A stretch of 14,505 nucleotides of DNA, taken from positions 1 through 14,505 of the forward strand of contig JAJYGM010000488.1 in assembly GCA_021785095.1 (NCBI GenBank), given 5' to 3'. The stretch is from Actinomycetes bacterium (GTDB lineage Bacteria > Actinomycetota > Acidimicrobiia > Acidimicrobiales > Bog-793). The notes beneath the pieces are model-generated. The model ran no database searches. It saw nothing but the letters and a program-made list of their open reading frames with translations, and had not been told where the DNA came from. Shown here piece after piece: positions 14,171 to 14,505 of this stretch. Both the position numbers and the translations under genes were made by a program. Position 1 is the stretch's first letter. Each line of letters begins with the position of its first letter.

Positions 14171-14246
14171 GCGCCCGTAGCTCAGCGGATAGAGCGTCTG
14201 CCTCCGGAGCAGAAGGCCGTGGGTTCGAGTCCCGCCGGGCGCGCCA
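14171..14246 (+). tRNA. tRNA-Arg (anticodon CCG)
   Basis: A full cloverleaf of 76 nt: acceptor GCGCCCG with CGGGCGC, D-arm GCTC/GAGC, anticodon stem TCTGC/GCAGA with loop CTCCGGA, 5-nt variable loop, and T-arm GTGGG/CCCGC with loop TTCGAGT. Anticodon CCG (14204-14206) reads CGG, so it is arginine. Discriminator G (14243) and CCA (14244-14246) are encoded. Confidence 0.97.
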
Positions 14247-14301
14247 CTCAGACGCCCGTGCGCGCCAGTTGCCTCCTCCTGCGCGCCACTCGCCCGCGCT
14301 C
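14239..14301. repeat. 21-bp periodic repeat starting at the tRNA 3' end
   Basis: GCGCGCCA occurs at 14239, 14260 and 14281, exactly 21 bp apart. The first copy is the tRNA 3' end with its CCA, and the first and third share 11 bp (GCGCGCCACTC). The rest of each unit is diverged. Confidence 0.55.
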
Positions 14302-14438
14302 GGCCCGCCCGATCCCGGCGCGCGCCCACCGCGACTGCGCCCCGCCCGGAGCGGAGCCCGCCAGGACGCTCGTCGCTCCCACCCCGCTATGCTCCCCGGA
14401 ATGTCGCCGGCCGGCGACGAACCCTGGATCGGTGCGAC

Positions 14439-14505
14439 ATGTGGCAACTCGGCACGCCGCCCCTCGAGCTCATCGTGCGCACGGTCATCGTCTACGTCGC
14501 GTTCA
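14439..14505 (+). CDS. YetF/DUF421-family membrane protein (partial, N-terminus only)
   Basis: Only 22 codons are in the window, starting at the ATG at 14439. MWQLGTPPLELIVRTVIVYV matches the usual opening of YetF/DUF421 proteins: a short polar start, then the first membrane helix beginning IVRTVIVYVAF. These are inner-membrane proteins of poorly known function. The ribosome site is weak (GGATCGG about 7-13 bases upstream). It is unrelated to the glycan locus in function and may mark its edge. Confidence 0.75.
   Translation, partial: MWQLGTPPLELIVRTVIVYVAF

Noticed and set aside
14142..14447. Minus-strand ORF of 101 codons across the tRNA
   Set aside because: It contains RRDSNPRPSAPEADALS, the well-known spurious translation of the strand opposite a tRNA-Arg gene.

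Overview
The window is GC-rich DNA with GTG and TTG starts alongside ATG, and it carries a cell-surface polysaccharide locus. The protein style (short sugar transferase, VanZ-like protein, FlaA1/CapD-type dehydratase, BioF2/FemAB-like acyltransferase, YetF/DUF421 neighbour) fits a GC-rich Chloroflexota such as the Limnocylindria type, or less likely an actinomycete. That placement is inference from sequence flavour, because no rRNA or marker gene is present.

Layout. (a) Positions 1-7496 hold six minus-strand genes read right to left: a SAM methyltransferase (7496-6489), a truncated GNAT fragment (6514-6269), a BioF2/FemAB-like acyltransferase (6272-5250), a membrane-anchored parallel beta-helix protein (5011-3707), a family-4 glycosyltransferase (3403-2252) and a large secreted beta-repeat protein cut by the left edge (2045-1). 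(b) A divergent intergenic region (7497-7743) separates these from four plus-strand genes: an ATP-grasp ligase (7744-8967), a zinc-ribbon methyltransferase (9051-9956), an undecaprenyl-phosphate sugar transferase (9950-10891) and a VanZ-like membrane protein (10875-11462). (c) A polytopic nucleotide-sugar 4,6-dehydratase (13530-11446) converges on the VanZ-like gene with a 17-bp tail overlap. (d) A 640-bp intergenic stretch with two stem-loops and one possible small ORF leads to a tRNA-Arg(CCG) and the first 22 codons of a YetF/DUF421 membrane protein at the right edge.

How they fit together (inference from families). The dehydratase would make a 4-keto-6-deoxy UDP-sugar, the sugar transferase would load the first sugar-phosphate onto undecaprenyl phosphate, and the GT4 enzyme would extend the glycan. 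The two methyltransferases, the ATP-grasp ligase and the BioF2/FemAB-like protein are candidates for methyl, aminoacyl or acyl decoration. The two exported beta-rich proteins may be displayed with, or bind, the surface polymer. No flippase or polymerase is visible, so the locus probably extends beyond the window on the left.

The least ordinary observations are several hairpins of 26-28 bp, three of them inside minus-strand genes with 10-12 paired bases; three cysteine pairs spaced exactly 18 residues in the secreted protein; a truncated GNAT coupled by ATGA to the next gene; a sugar-transferase tail that does not look coding in its own frame; matching MWQLGT starts on two unrelated proteins; and a 21-bp periodic repeat starting at the tRNA 3' end. 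I saw no CRISPR array, transposase, phage gene or toxin-antitoxin pair.
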